DNA of 64,000 nt from Puccinia triticina (taxonomy: Eukaryota; Basidiomycota; Pucciniomycetes; Pucciniales; Pucciniaceae): the NCBI RefSeq assembly GCF_026914185.1, contig NC_070572.1, positions 4,898,001-4,962,000 of the forward strand, given 5' to 3'. Shown piece by piece: positions 31,425 to 42,955 of the stretch. A model generated the notes under the pieces. The model was not told the DNA's origin. It did not search any database and saw only the letters and a program-made list of their open reading frames with translations. Numbering within the stretch: the first letter of the stretch is position 1; every line of letters starts with the position of its first letter. The position numbers were made by a program, and so were the translations under genes.

Positions 31425-32968
31425 TGTAAGACTCAAAAGCAATTGTGAAACCCTTTTGCTGAATGGAGAAGGGGATGATGGAGGTGCAAACTCTGCCCTT
31501 CTATACTATCAGATAACAAGACCCACCAAGCTAAGCTTGGCAAGTTTTAATCAAGTGATAGGTCTGGTCTAGTTCCAGATGAAGTTGTTCAATGACAGGT
31601 ATGTGAGAGTTGAGAGGATTTATGACGATGGAAAGGGTGAAAGTTGACTTGATGTTTCCGGTGGGGGTTGAACACAGGTCCTTGAGAGGGTGATATAAGA
31701 AGTTGCGAAGAGTGTCTGGACTGAGAAGGGTATATGTCTTAGTCGGGAGTTGAACCAGGAACCAGGTAACTCGTGACAGGTGCGTGATATGCTACCAGTG
31801 ATATGAGAGTATGAGAATATGAGAGTGAGCTCAGTGGTTATTGCAGATAAGGGGGATGATATGGTATGTTATAAAAGTGTAAGGGTGATGATAATGGCAA
31901 CACTGGGTCGCTACGCTAACCATAGCGGTTAGCGTAGCGTAGCGCAGCGCGAATGCGCTATTTTTTAGCGTAGCGTTAGCGCAATTGCACGCATATGCGC
32001 TAACGCTACGCGCACGCGGTGCGCAGCTATTTTAGCTGATAGCGTAGCGTTAGCGCAGATGTGCGCAATTGCGCTAACGCTACGCATGCAAGGCGCAAAA
32101 GAGCGCGCGCTACGCTGCACTACAGCGCCTTTAGCGGGAAAAAAGGGCTTTTTTTCCACTAAAAGCGGTGTAGCGCAGCGCAGCGTAGCGTAGCAACTGT
32201 AGCGGCGCGCTAACGCTAACAAAGAATTGGCGCGCTGTTAGCGCCGCTGAAAATTAGCGCAGCGTAGCGGCGCTAACAGCGCGCTAACGCTATGCAAAAT
32301 AGATGGGTGCTTTTTGCCGCTACGCTAACACGTAGCGCTGAAATAGGGTAGCGTAGCGTAGCGACCCAGTGTTGATAATGGCTAATGGGTGATATCTGTA
32401 TAACTGGTGGGTACTGAACTGAGGGAAAAACAACTGGGGGAGAGAGCTCCTTATATAGACAAATGTGAGGGATTTTAGCTACAAGGGGGACCCTGGATGA
32501 GGGATTTTAGCTGGTGGGCTGCGTACAAGTGGTGTCAGAAGATACTAAATACAGGCAGAAAGTGGGGTGATAAATGAAAGATGATGTCATACTGATGCAA
32601 GGAGTGCATAAACAAAGCGGGGAAATGTCAAATATAGAAGAAATGGGGTTGGTCCCCTGCATAAGCAGTGGAGATAAGAGGGATAGAAAAGAGTATGTGT
32701 TTGGCTGGGGCTGAGTATGTGTATACCTGGGATAGGTGACTTGAGGGGTGTGACAGGTTAATGACTGAGGCTGGCCGTGTCCATGAGGGTCCAAGAGGGT
32801 GTAACTTCCAATCCTGCGGGGTTCCAGTGACGCTTCCAGTGGGGACTAGGGGTAAAATCGGCCGTAGAATCCATTTCTGAGGTCCATTTGGTGGTATCTT
32901 GAAGCCTAGGGTGAGTAAATATATGTATAAGAAAAAACTTTTGATTTTTCACTTTTCCGTCTACCACA
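31425..32968 (-). repeat. 3' LTR of G1 (contains MITE MU1)
   Basis: On the minus strand TGTGGTAGACGG...GAGTCTTACA; about 1060 bp without MU1 and its 9-bp duplication. A minus-strand TATA (CTATATAAGGAGCTC) lies near 32455. Confidence 0.8.
31899..32373. mobile_element. Mutator-like MITE MU1 built from TAGCG words
   Basis: 475 bp with perfect terminal inverted repeats (AACACTGGGTCGCTACGCTA and its complement) and a 9-bp duplication GATAATGGC (31890-31898 and 32374-32382). The other G1 LTR shows a near-identical empty site. The interior consists almost wholly of GCGTAGCG, TTAGCGC and GCGCTAACGC permutations on both strands, giving many alternative hairpins. A 9-bp duplication suggests Mutator class. 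Confidence 0.78.
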
Positions 32969-35219
32969 TCCTCCCCCAACTTATTGTCTGTTCCCAGACA
33001 ATTCCACCGGAAAAGTGCCGTATCTTGACGTTTGGAAGCTTGAGGCTTGAATTTTTACGGAGTGACATGATAAATCCTAGGGAAAATGGTTGTTGGACGT
33101 CTTCTGGGTGTGGTGACTGAAAGGTGTAGCGGGGTGAAATTGGGTCAAAAAAATTGATTTTTGTCAATTTTATGATTTTTCTTGATGGGGAAATTTTGAT
33201 GGTTTGGGGAGTCGAAGTTCTGCGTGCAGTCCGCAGCTGCGCAGCCGCGCAGTACCGCAGTAGTTCACGTCGAGCTGCCGTGGTTGACGTCGAGCTGCCT
33301 TAGTTGCCGCCGCAGTCGCGCAAGCGCTCTGGTAGGGTGCGCGCGCCTGGAGCCGCGAGGTTCGGTTATCAAGTGTTGATCGGGGGCCCGTGGGTCCGGT
33401 CCCGGTGCTTGAGTTTGGTTGGGCCTTGGGCCCGGGTGTTCTGCGCTGCTCGCGCCCGCCCGTGTATGTCTGGGCTCGCCCTGGGGTATGTACATATATC
33501 ACCCATACCCCCTGAGGGGTATAGATATGTATATCCTTAAACTTCCAACGCCTTCCGATCCTCAACCAACTTGACTCCGCATTGATCTGCCGGCGTGTAC
33601 CCCGCCCCACGCCTCCTGGCGTGTCGACTGGTCTCTTTGGATACCGTCTTGCACTCGTTTTCCGGTCCTTCAGCGTTTGACTTTGGTGAGTATCCCCTCA
33701 CAGAGGGGACAAAGTCTGCTTACTGCTTCTAAGACTGATTGCTGGTGTCCATCGCGCGAGCAAGGTCGTATCTTCTCCAGAGGGTTGACGAGTGGCTGCG
33801 CAATACAGCTGTCAGATCTTGCCTCGCCGCCACCAGCGCCATCGTTCGAGCTGGCCGTCTTTGAACTTGCCCCGCAAACCATTCATTTCGGCCCAATCTT
33901 AAGTCAATAACGGCTCGTCCGATGTTAATCGATGGGGTTGGGATCCTCGGTTCTTGTGTTGGAGCCTTCAAGTAAGTGGTCCCTGTTTTTGGGCTGGAAA
34001 GCTATAAAACAGGCCTCTTCCCAGTGCCTCTCCTCTCCTCACTCGCTCCTCATCCCACCAATACCATACTCGCCTCGTGCTAACTAAAAGCTTGATTTGT
34101 TATATGTCTGATCGTCCACTATATAGAACTTACTATGTGCTGAACTCCATATCGTCCGGTCTCTAATCTTCTTGTATTCGTTGGAATCAAGCCCAGCTCA
34201 ACGCCATCAATCGATCCGCAGATTTGAGGGCTTGTCGTGCTCGTTGTGTCCGCACCAAGCTCTGGATACTAATCGATCCGTCCGCCGTTGATCAGGATAA
34301 ACAAGTAAGTTTTTTCTTTTCTATCCGACCATCTCGGGTCCTGGTTGCTCCGGATATCCGCTTCGTAGATACTGAGTACTGATTGGCTTGATCCCTTCTA
34401 ACAATCTGCTAATTTGCGGGCCTGTTGTGCTCGCCGCCAACACCCGGATAGTGACCAGTGCTTTTGTGATTGATCCGACTGACGCTGAGCAAGTAAACTT
34501 GTAAGTCGTTTCTTCCTGATCCGTTATGTATAAGCTCCCTTGGATGGTTCGGATATCCGGTCCGGTAGCCATTGGGTACTGGGAACGCTCCCCTGTCCCT
34601 GTCGAAGTTCGAAATCGCGTCCCATCCGAGATTCTTTTTAGATATTGTACAAAAAAAATTCAAAATGACCAAAAATGAAATGAAAGCCCCCCCTCCCCCA
34701 ACTTCAATGGTTGTCCTCAACCTTCAAGAGGATAAAAGTTTAAGTGAGTAGTCCAAGGAAGTATATTGAGCTCTGAAGGAATGGATTGAGTCAGAAATGT
34801 GATTGGATAAGAGAGGTGGAGAAGAATGGTAAAATAGAAAAATAGTTGAGAGAAAAAGAGTGAAGGGAGGAAGGTGGGAAAAGAATGACTAAGTAAAAGA
34901 GTGAGTTCCTCCCCCAACTTGAAAAAAATGTCTGATATGATTGTCTTTGTGCTGAAAAGTTTAGTCTCATGCCTAGGAGGTAGGTTTTCTGTTTGAGGGT
35001 TTTTTATAGATTTATTTGAGAGATTTTGAGTGAGGGGCAAGTAAGATTTTTTTTTTTTATGATAGTGATGGAGGGAGGACGGTGATGAAAGAGTGATGTT
35101 TGAAAGAATGTGGGCTCCTCCCCCAACTTGAAAGATTTAAGCCCCAAGATTTTGAGAATTTAGAGCTGATATCCAGTTTTGATAATTTTAGAAAAGAAAA
35201 AGAGAAAAATGGTAAATTG
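32969..35219 (-). other. Non-coding 3' interior of G1
   Basis: 2.25 kb without a long frame. Positions 33220-33480 are GC-rich. Two diverged tandem units, about 200 bp each, lie around 34190-34560 (shared words CGGATATCCG and GTAGATACTGAG/GTAGCCATTGGG). The purine-tract word CTCCCCCAACTT recurs at 32970, 34690, 34912 and 35117. Confidence 0.5.
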
Positions 35220-37010
35220 TTAACCAATTCCAACAAGGAGCTGTGGGCGGTTGAATGCTTCCTGGAGTTTTCCAAAGCGATCCGGTGGAATTTTGAGAGT
35301 TGGTTGAAAAATGAGCTTCTTGAGTAGGTAAAATAAGAGAAGAAATTCTTTGTTTTGTGATTTGAGTTGAGATAGGTTGTTAATAGATCTGTCCAATTCT
35401 TGTTTTGGTTTTAATTTCTTCTTTGAAAAAGTTGGTTTTGAGGTGATATCCGGAGGAACTGGAGCCGGCGGAGTCTTGAATATTTCTTCAGCAGATGGAC
35501 AAAGCGGATTCAGATTGACTGAAATTTGTGAGTTTGTTGGTTCAAGATTGGTAGGATGATTATCTGAGTTGCATAGACTGATGATGTTGTCTTCCTTTGC
35601 TTCAGGGGCTGTATCTGCGGTCCCTGGGTCTTGAGGTAAAGGTTTGTTAAAGAATTCTTCATGTTGATCCAAGTGAGGTTTGAAAAGGTGCTTGTTGAAA
35701 ATCTTGCTTTGAATTTTGTGAATATGTTCAATCCAACTGATTTCAGGGGAGCAAGGAAATTTTGGATCTTGCTGATTTGTTTCTGTAAGATGGGAATCTT
35801 CAATTTTCGACTTATAGTTGCTGTTGAGTTGATGTGGCTGATGATCCAAGGTCTTGATTTTCTGAACAGATTGATCTGACATTTCTTCCTGATTTACGCT
35901 GATAGCCGTATTCACACCGTTGGAGTCAAATTCTAGTATCTCAATAACAGTGTGTTTAAGCTCCATTACTGTATCCATGAAGTATGCCGTTGACGGCTTC
36001 TGGTTTGTTGGTAGCTGGATTATTGAAGCTGTTGTTTCAAAAACTGATTCCTAAGAGTAAGTCTGTGTTTCTGTTTCTGTAAGTTCTGACGTAGGTTTTG
36101 TAACATCTGTTATTGGTTCCACCATATCTGTCACAGGATGTGTGATTTCCATTGCCGGTTCCAGGACGTGTTTGAGTGGTTTTTCTGAGAATTCGAGTGG
36201 ATAGTTGTAATCAGGAGATAAATTTAAGCCCAGAGCGTTTTCTTGTTTTCGGAGTTCAGTAAGCTTTTTCTGCAGATGTTGGATTTGTTTCCGGCAAACT
36301 TCCTCTATCCGTATAACCTCCGTTTCCGTAGCGGCAACCAGGTGATTCCATTCAATAACTTCATATTTCCCACTTTTCCCTTTTCGAAGCTGGCCGTTGT
36401 TGAATAAGGTTTGGTTGATGTTTTCCTGACTTTCTCTTGAAAAGGAACTTAAGAATAAAACACTGGCTTCTTCTTTCTTCCAAACCTGGTAGGATTCCAT
36501 CATGTAATCAAGTATTGTGTTGAATTTTCCGAGATATCTTCTGTAAGTCTGGTAGTTTAAGATTCCTTGTTGGGCCTGTTGTCCTGCTACCTTGAATAGA
36601 TCCTTCTTGGTGTACAAAACTGAAGCATCAAATTCTCCCCAGGTGTCAATCATTGCCGTACGCAGGGTATCCCAGTCGCATTCTTCGTAACCGTCCATAT
36701 CCTCAATTTGGCACTTCAGTTCCTCCGTTCGTATGAATCGTCCAATCTGAAGAGCTCTTTGAAATTTTGTTGAACCAAACCAATCTGCTGCCTGTTCGTA
36801 TTTCCGTAAGAAGGTGAAGAATTGATTTCCATCATAGAATAGTTCATCGTCATCAATAAATCCTGGTGGATAATCTGATTGTTGGTAGGCAGGCTGATAT
36901 TGTTGTTGTTGTTGAGGCCAATAATATGATGGTTGTTGATAGATAGGGTAGTGCTGCTGAACCGGAATCCAAGGATGTGGTGGCTGAGCAGGTTGTTGTT
37001 GTTGTTTCAT
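35220..37010 (-). CDS. G1 gag-like protein (one in-frame TAG)
   Basis: Minus strand from ATG 37010: 319 residues, TAG at 36053-36051, then the same frame stays open for 277 more codons to 35220 (first Met 35978). The N-terminus is Q/P/Y-rich (PIYQQPSYYWPQQQQQ), followed by a charged globular part (NQFFTFLRKYEQAADWFGSTKF...IGRFIRTEELKCQIED...LRTAMIDTWGEFD) as in Ty3/gypsy capsid proteins, and a coiled-coil-like stretch (QIQHLQKKLTELRKQENAL, about 240-260). The part beyond TAG is acidic and Ser/Thr/Pro-rich. No knuckle or enzyme motif. The frame is open upstream to about 37130 without a Met, so the true start is unsure. Confidence 0.65.
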
Positions 37011-37855
37011 TTTTTCTGGTGAAGTGCTTTGTTTTGGTTGAGTTTCATCTAAGTCAGGTAAGTCCCCTTCAGTGGGATATCTGAATTGATTATCTGATCT
37101 TGATGCTTTCTTTCTTTGTTTGAGCCAACATCGTAGTTTTCATATTCCTAATCATGGCCGGAGTCCCCGTAAAAGGTCTTTTCCTCAAAGTGGTTCTTGG
37201 ATTAATCGTATCTTCAAAATCTGGTACGCCAAACGCTATATTCATGTCGATTCTTGTTGATCTTGTAGTTTCATATTATGATGATCCGCTGCTAACTGTT
37301 ACTGTGCTCTGAAAAAGAAACAATAATATCTGGTCTCTGGTCTCTTTACCAGGGCAAATTGGGGGTTTTTCTTTTAATATTTAAAATAACTTTACCGTGC
37401 TGGGAAACTTCTTCTAACAGTATCTGCTTATCCAAATTCTTCAGGTCTTACTCTTGCCCTTCTTGAGGTCTTATAAGCAGCTGCTTCCTTTGAATGATTC
37501 CGGAGTTCTCTTCTACCAGGTTCCTAGTTATCCAAATTCTTCAGGTCTTACTCTTGCCCTTCTTAAGGTTTTATAACTGGCTGATTTCTTCGAGAGTCTC
37601 TTTTCAGATTCGGTGGTTACACGTTTCTTTTCAGAGGTTTGTAATTGGTTCCTTGGATGGTTTGAAATTAATTGACTAGTTGTCCAACAGAATGACTGAA
37701 TATGCCGTTGAGTGTTATAGATTTGTTGAAAAATTTGATTCCTTTCGCCGCTCGAAGTTGAGATCTGTAGACAATGGTATTTCTGGCTTTCTTGGTCAAA
37801 ATTGATTATCCGTTGTCAATCGAACAAAGTTATCCTATCACATTGGGGACTCCCT

Positions 37856-38912
37856 TGTAAGACTCAAAAGCGATTGTGAAACCCTTTTGCTGAATGGAGA
37901 AGGGGATGATGGAGGTGCAAACTCTGCCCTTCTATACTATCAGATAACAAGACCCACCAAGCTAAGCTTGGCAAGTTTTAATCAAGTGATAGGTCTGGTC
38001 TAGTTCCAGATGAAGTTGTTCGATGACAGGTATGTGAGAGTTGAGAGGATTTATGACGATGGAAAGGGTGAAAGTTGACTTGATGTTTCCGGTGGGGGTT
38101 GAACACAGGTCCTTGAGAGGGTGATATAAGAAGTTGAGAAGAGTGTCTGGACTGAGAAGGGTATATGTCTTAGTCAGGAGTTGAACCAGGAACCAGGTAA
38201 ATTGTGACAGGTGCGTGATATGCAACCAGTGATATGAGAGTATGAGAATATGAGAGTGAGCTCAGTGGTTATTGCAGATAAGAGGGATGATATGGTATGT
38301 TATAAAAGTGTAAGGGTGATAATAATGGCTAATGGGTGATATCTGTATAACTGGTGGGTACTGAACTGAGGGAAAAACAACTGGGGGAGAGAGCTCCTTA
38401 TATAGACAAATGTGAGGGATTTTAGCTACAAGGGGGACCCTGGATGAGGGATTTTAGCTGGTGGGCTACGTACAAGTGGTGTCAGAAGATACTAAATACA
38501 GGCAGAAAGTGGGGTGATAAATGAAAGATGATGTCATACTGATGCAAGGAGTGCATAAACAAAGCGGGGAAATGTCAAATACAGAAGAAATGGGGTTGGT
38601 CCCCTGCATAAGCAGTGGAGATAAGAGGGATAGAAAAGAGTATGTGTTTGGCTGGGGCTGAGTATGTGTATACCTGGGAAAGGTGACTTGAGGGGTGTGA
38701 CAGGTTAATGACTGAGGCTGGCCGTGTCCATGAGGGTCCAAGAGGGTGTAACTTCCAATCCTGCGGGGTTCCAGTGACGCTTCCAGTGGGGACTAGGGGT
38801 AAAATCGGCCGTAGAATCCATTTCTGAGGTCCATTTGGTGGTATCTTGAAGCCTAGGGTGAGTAAATATATGTATGAGAAAAAGCTTTTGATTTTTCACT
38901 TTTCCGTCTACA
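37856..38912 (-). repeat. 5' LTR of G1
   Basis: 1057 bp, minus strand TGTAGACGG...GAGTCTTACA. It lacks the 3-bp GGT (TGTGGTAGACGG) kept in the other LTR and has no MU1 insertion. Confidence 0.8.
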
Positions 38913-39059
38913 CCGGGGGGAGTCAAACCCGCAATCACCTGCTGACTTCTGCGGGTCGCCTCCCAGCCGCAATTGACCAGACAAACCTCCATCCACTCGA
39001 CTTCATCAGCAAAGCATCGAAGCTCACCAAGACAGAAAAAAACATGTCTGCATTGGATT

Positions 39060-39690
39060 AAGTCAAGAGTCCTCTCAATAACCGGGTCTGTTCCGGTCAC
39101 TGAGGGGATCAAATATGTACTCCTCTCAATTACTGGTTCTCTTTGCCAGTCATTGAGAGGAGTAAACAATTACCTTGATGACCGGCTCTCTCCGTTCATC
39201 AAGAGGAGTAACCATTTGTACATCCTTGATGACTGGGCCCGTTCCTGTCACCAAGAAGAGGACAATGTAAGATAACTCCCCTCAATGACTGGTTTGCTCG
39301 GGTCATCAAGAGGATTGTTTCCTCCTCTTGATGACCGGGTTTGCTCCGGTCATCGAGATACGTGCGTGGTCTTCTCCAGTCATCGAGAGGAGTAAACAAC
39401 TCCGCTTGATGACTGGACAGTTCTCTCCGGTCATTGAGAGGAGTAAACAACTCCGCTTGATGACTGGACGGTTCTCTCCGGTCATCAAGAGGAGTATAAA
39501 ATATCATGACCCCTCTCAATGACTGGTCCGCTTGGGTCATCGAGAGGAGTTTTTCCGTTGTTTGCTCCGGTCATTGAGATACATGTGTCCCGATGACCAG
39601 AACGTTCTGGTCATTGATGTACATGCCTCCCGATGACCAGAACGTTCAGGTCATTGAGGGGAGTATGCTATACTCCTATTGATGACCGGA
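39060..39690. repeat. Array of ATGACCGG/CCGGTCAT hairpins in H1
   Basis: More than ten short units in which TTGATGAC(C/T)GG and CCGGTCATCAAG lie in inverted pairs, separated by GAGGAGTAAACAACTCC-type spacers. Each pair can form a stem. The same words make up the core of the foldback element at 53841-54701. Confidence 0.75.
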
Positions 39691-39847
39691 ACAAGGGTGG
39701 TGGGTGGTGCTGGAGAATTGAGATCCGTCTGTCGGATTGCGGCTTGAACAGCCAGTCCATAATTGGAGCTGAGCCGCGACTGCTGTGACATGTGCTCGCG
39801 GGCTGGGGAACGCAGGCCAACTGCCCCCCGGACCGTTGGAGATGCTC

Positions 39848-40309
39848 TAACTACTCTATGACTTCTACTCACACTGGCAATCGTCAACAAATGGAAGATT
39901 AATTTGTTTGACATCACCGCGGCATTTGTACATAGCCCAATTGATGAATTCATTTATGTCAACCCTCCAGTAGATCTACTTCCCCACCTTGCAGGCAAGG
40001 TGTTGCGACTTAAGAAAGCTTTGTATGGCATACAACAAGCCAGCAGATGCTGGTGGAAACACTTCAGCGGACTTCTCAAGCAATGGGACTTTGAATGCGA
40101 TTAAGTTGAAGAATGTTTGTATTGGTACAAGAAGGGATATTCAGTAATCATCATTTGGATCCATGTCAATGATGGTATTGTCTTCAGCAACAACAAAACA
40201 GCTTTGTCACATTTACAGGGAAAACTCAAACAAAATCTCAGAGTGAAATGGGACAATCAACCTGATAAACTAGTTGGCATCAAGATGGAATACACAGCGG
40301 GGCAGATCA
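39848..40309 (+). pseudogene. C0 RT middle segment
   Basis: Reads LLLTLAIVNKWKIN, FDITAAFVHSPIDEFIY, ALYGIQQASRCWWKH and IWIHVNDGIVFS (VDD changed to VND), aligned with A2. Stops include TGA near 39861 where A2 has CGA, and TAA at 40102. Confidence 0.88.
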
Positions 40310-41202
40310 AATAAAAGTTCACTGTCCAGACGGCGCCCCCGCAGTACAGGCGCCAAGGAGTGCGCCACGATGACCCCCAGTCACGCTGGCGCCTTTCCTG
40401 TTGTACACTGGGACGCCACCGTTTATGGACGTCCCCTCATGTACGCCATGGGGGCACCACCAGGCTAGGCGCCATAGGGCCGTCCCGGTGGGGTGTCATT
40501 GCGACGGCCCGGGCGGGCTGACGGCCAATCCGGTGCGTCAGCTTTCCGGCGTTCTGGGGTCGCAGCCGGCCCCATGGCACCAACAAGTGGGTGTACTTGC
40601 GGGCGTAGCAGCGGCAAGGCCATCGGGCTCCGTCAAGATGGCAGCCCTGAGGCCTCCGCGATGTGTTTCAGGGTCGCCAAGCAAGCCCAAGGGTCGCACC
40701 TCACCCAGATGCCTCATGGGCTGCATATACAGCGCATCGGTTCCACCCCATTCACCTCATGAGTGGTGAGGTGAAACCATCTCCTTCAACACCCACCCGC
40801 TTCCATAGTCCAATACAACCCCGCAAATCCGACTCACTCTCCATTGATTGACCCGCCCCCACGCCCAGTCACCGACGAACCAACCAGCCCGAGAACTCCG
40901 CCATGCAGGAAGCAGGCGCCTTTTTCGGGTCCCCCCGGCGCCCCGGCCGGACGCCTACAAGGCAACCTTTGGAAACCACCCCATGGGCGTCCACTGGAGG
41001 CGCCACCATAGCGCCCATGTATCGCGCCCTTCTGACGCTGGGGTTGTGGCGACGCCATTAGATCTCGTCTTGTAGGTGTTCCCAGGACGCCACAGCTGGG
41101 CGCCCCCAGGGCGCCCTTAGAAATGTGTTGGGGGGGCGTGTTGGCCGTGCGGGGCCGCGGGGACGCCCTGAGGGGTGTCAACTTGACGTCGACTTTGACC
41201 CG
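40310..41202. repeat. GC-rich insertion in C0 RT
   Basis: About 890 bp rich in GGCGCC, GACGCC and CCATGGGG(C) words. The left part (GCGCCCCCGCAGTACAGGCGCC near 40335) has weak complementarity to GGGCGCCCCCAGGGCGCCC near 41098. It interrupts C0 after GGGCAGATCA. No convincing target duplication; GCAGATCA (left) and ACAGCTCA (41929-41936) share 6 of 8 bases. Open frames on both strands look compositional. Confidence 0.4.
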
Positions 41203-41928
41203 CAGTGTACAGCAATGCCAGGAAAGCTTGCGGCCAGCTTTTGGACTGCTGATTTCAGCCTCAAAGCCTGTATGGCTCCTGTACGTCAGGAATGCCATCA
41301 GAAGAAAAAACCTAGTTTCTTTGTTTTCCACTTTGGGGCCTTGAGGGCCCCACCATTGGATTCCTGGAGTGATTTTACTTCGATCCGGCCCTTCGCTGCC
41401 CCTGCCCCCCTCGCCTCTCGCCCGGCCCGGCACCCATGTCAAGCAAAATCAGCTGCCCAAACGGGTTTTGTCTGCCTGTACAGTGAAGCTGTACAGGCCT
41501 GTGGCTGAAATGCAGAAATCATTTCAGCCACAAAATTTGGCAAGCTTTTCTGGCATTGCTGTATATTACAGCTAACGCGGAAAAGCTTGCGGCCAGCTTT
41601 TTGACCACTTATTTCAGCCTCAAAGCCTGTATGGCTCCTGTACATCATGAATGCCATCAGAAGAAAAAACTTTGTTTTCCACTTTGGGGCCTTGAGAGCC
41701 CCACCATTGGATTCCTGGAGTGATTTTACGTCGATCCGGCCCTTCGCCGCTCCTGCCTCCCTTGCCCCTTGCCTGACCCGGCACCCATGTCCAGTAAAAC
41801 CAGCCGGCCAAACGGGTTTTGACTGCCTGTACAGCTTCACTGTACAGGCTGTGGCTGAAATGCAGAAATCATTTCAGCCACAAAATTTGGCAAGCTTTTC
41901 CGTGTTAGCTGTACACTGACAGCTCAGT
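41203..41928. mobile_element. Head-to-tail pair of hAT-like MITEs
   Basis: Two ~363-bp units (41203-41564 and 41565-41928) share most of their sequence. The first ends ACAGCAATGCCAG and CTGGCATTGCTGT, the second ACAGCTAACGCGG and CCGTGTTAGCTGT: each unit matches itself but not its neighbour at the tips. The outer ends CAGTGTACAGC and GCTGTACACTG are inverted, in keeping with a CAGTG hAT-type start. Confidence 0.6.
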
Positions 41929-41932
41929 CTAT

Positions 41933-42420
41933 CTCAGCCAACCACTGCTGATTGAACAAACAATCAAGAAGTTTCAAGACTTGGTTCAAACCAACATAAT
42001 CCCAACCTACCCTCCACTCGTGGATGATAAACAGACCACGTCACAAGACAAACCAATACTTCCGACCTTGTATCAATCACTTATTGGCTCATTGAAATAC
42101 AATGCACTCGGCTCAAGACCCGATCTCAGCTTTGCGGTGAACCTATTGGCCTGATTCAGCTCAAATCCCAGCGAACACCACTGGAATGGACTGAAGCACT
42201 TGGTTCAGTATCTGGCGACAACAAGATCAAAGAAGCTCAAGCTGGAACCCATCAACAACAAACTGGTTGCGTGGTCAGACGCAAATTGGGGTGGCAAATT
42301 CCAGAGATTGACATTCAGTTTTATCATTTCCTTCCTGGGCAGTCCAATAGCCTGGGGTTCCTGTCAACAGAATGTGGTAGCAACTTCGACCTGTGCGGCA
42401 GAATTCACATCAATTGGATC
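41933..42420 (+). pseudogene. C0 RT end and RNase H start
   Basis: Reads PTLYQSLIGSLKYNALGSRPDLSFAVNLLA, TGA (A2 has AGA), SSNPSEHHW, KHLVQYLATTRSKKL, SDANWGGKFQR and TCAAEFTSIGS, where S4 inserts at GGATC. Confidence 0.88.
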
Positions 42421-42955
42421 TGTTGGATTTCCATCCTCCTGGACTCCTCTCTTCTGCCTTCTGCCTCCTTTTTCCCCTTTTCTGTACCTCCAGACTCCAG
42501 TTGATTCTTTTCCATCTCATCTTATGCACTCTCCCATCATTGGTCTGATAGTATCTTGTGGTCATGCCTGCTATTCTGTACTTGCCATGTTGACTTTGTC
42601 CCTGCCAAGATTAGATCGTCAAGCTTTCCTCTATGCCTCTTATCCTATGATGTGTGCGTGCTCTGTGTGTGACAGATAAGTTTCTCTTGTGATGTGCCTG
42701 TTGAGAGTTCCAGATGTTTCTATTCATTTCTTTTCATATTCATTATAGTTCTCAACCACAAGTTGATATCATGTACTTAGTCTATATATACATAGCCTGG
42801 TTCACAGAAATCAAACCATCGGTTCTTCCTCATTTTTTCCGTGCCTCCATCCTGAGCCAATCCGGTGAGCCCTCAACCCTCACTGCCCTCTCTCTCGAGC
42901 CCACTGGCTCATCTTTTGCTTCCTTGTGCTGCGGTACTCAGTTAAAATCCCAACA
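42421..42955 (+). mobile_element. Solo LTR S4 (535 bp)
   Basis: Ends TGTTGGATTT and AAATCCCAACA with a perfect 5-bp duplication GGATC (42416-42420 and 42956-42960) inside the C0 RNase H sequence. A TATA-like TATATATACATAG occurs near 42782. No coding sequence; the strand is tentative. Confidence 0.75.

Larger units (their letters stand above)
31425..38912 (-). mobile_element. Gag-only Ty3-type LTR element G1 (family L LTRs)
   Basis: 7488 bp between two family-L LTRs that differ at roughly 15 positions in about 1057 bp. The 4.9-kb interior holds a gag-like frame and no RT, integrase or protease. A purine-rich stretch, AAGTTGGGGGAGGA on the minus strand, precedes the 3' LTR. Flanks are CCCG on the left and CCGG on the right, so no clean duplication. 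It probably depends on an autonomous relative. Confidence 0.75.
31316..39847. mobile_element. PIF/Harbinger-like non-autonomous element H1 carrying G1
   Basis: Terminal inverted repeats GAGCATCTCTAAC and GTTGGAGATGCTC are flanked by TAA on both sides (31313-31315 and 39848-39850). A 3-bp TWA duplication is the signature of PIF/Harbinger. Excision restores C0 RT codons (AF-LTTL). Without G1 about 1.04 kb remains (31316-31424 and 38913-39847), with no transposase. Confidence 0.78.

Noticed and set aside
33170..33610. Arg/Pro-rich frames in the GC-rich part of G1
   Set aside because: Composition-driven; overlapping frames on both strands and no domain.
31421..38916. A CCGN duplication for G1
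   Set aside because: Flanks are CCCG and CCGG and one LTR end has a 3-bp deletion, so the duplication cannot be read with confidence.
40401..41508. Several open frames of 60-200 codons on both strands at 40401-41508
   Set aside because: The segment is GC-rich repeat sequence inserted in C0, and frames overlap on both strands without motifs.
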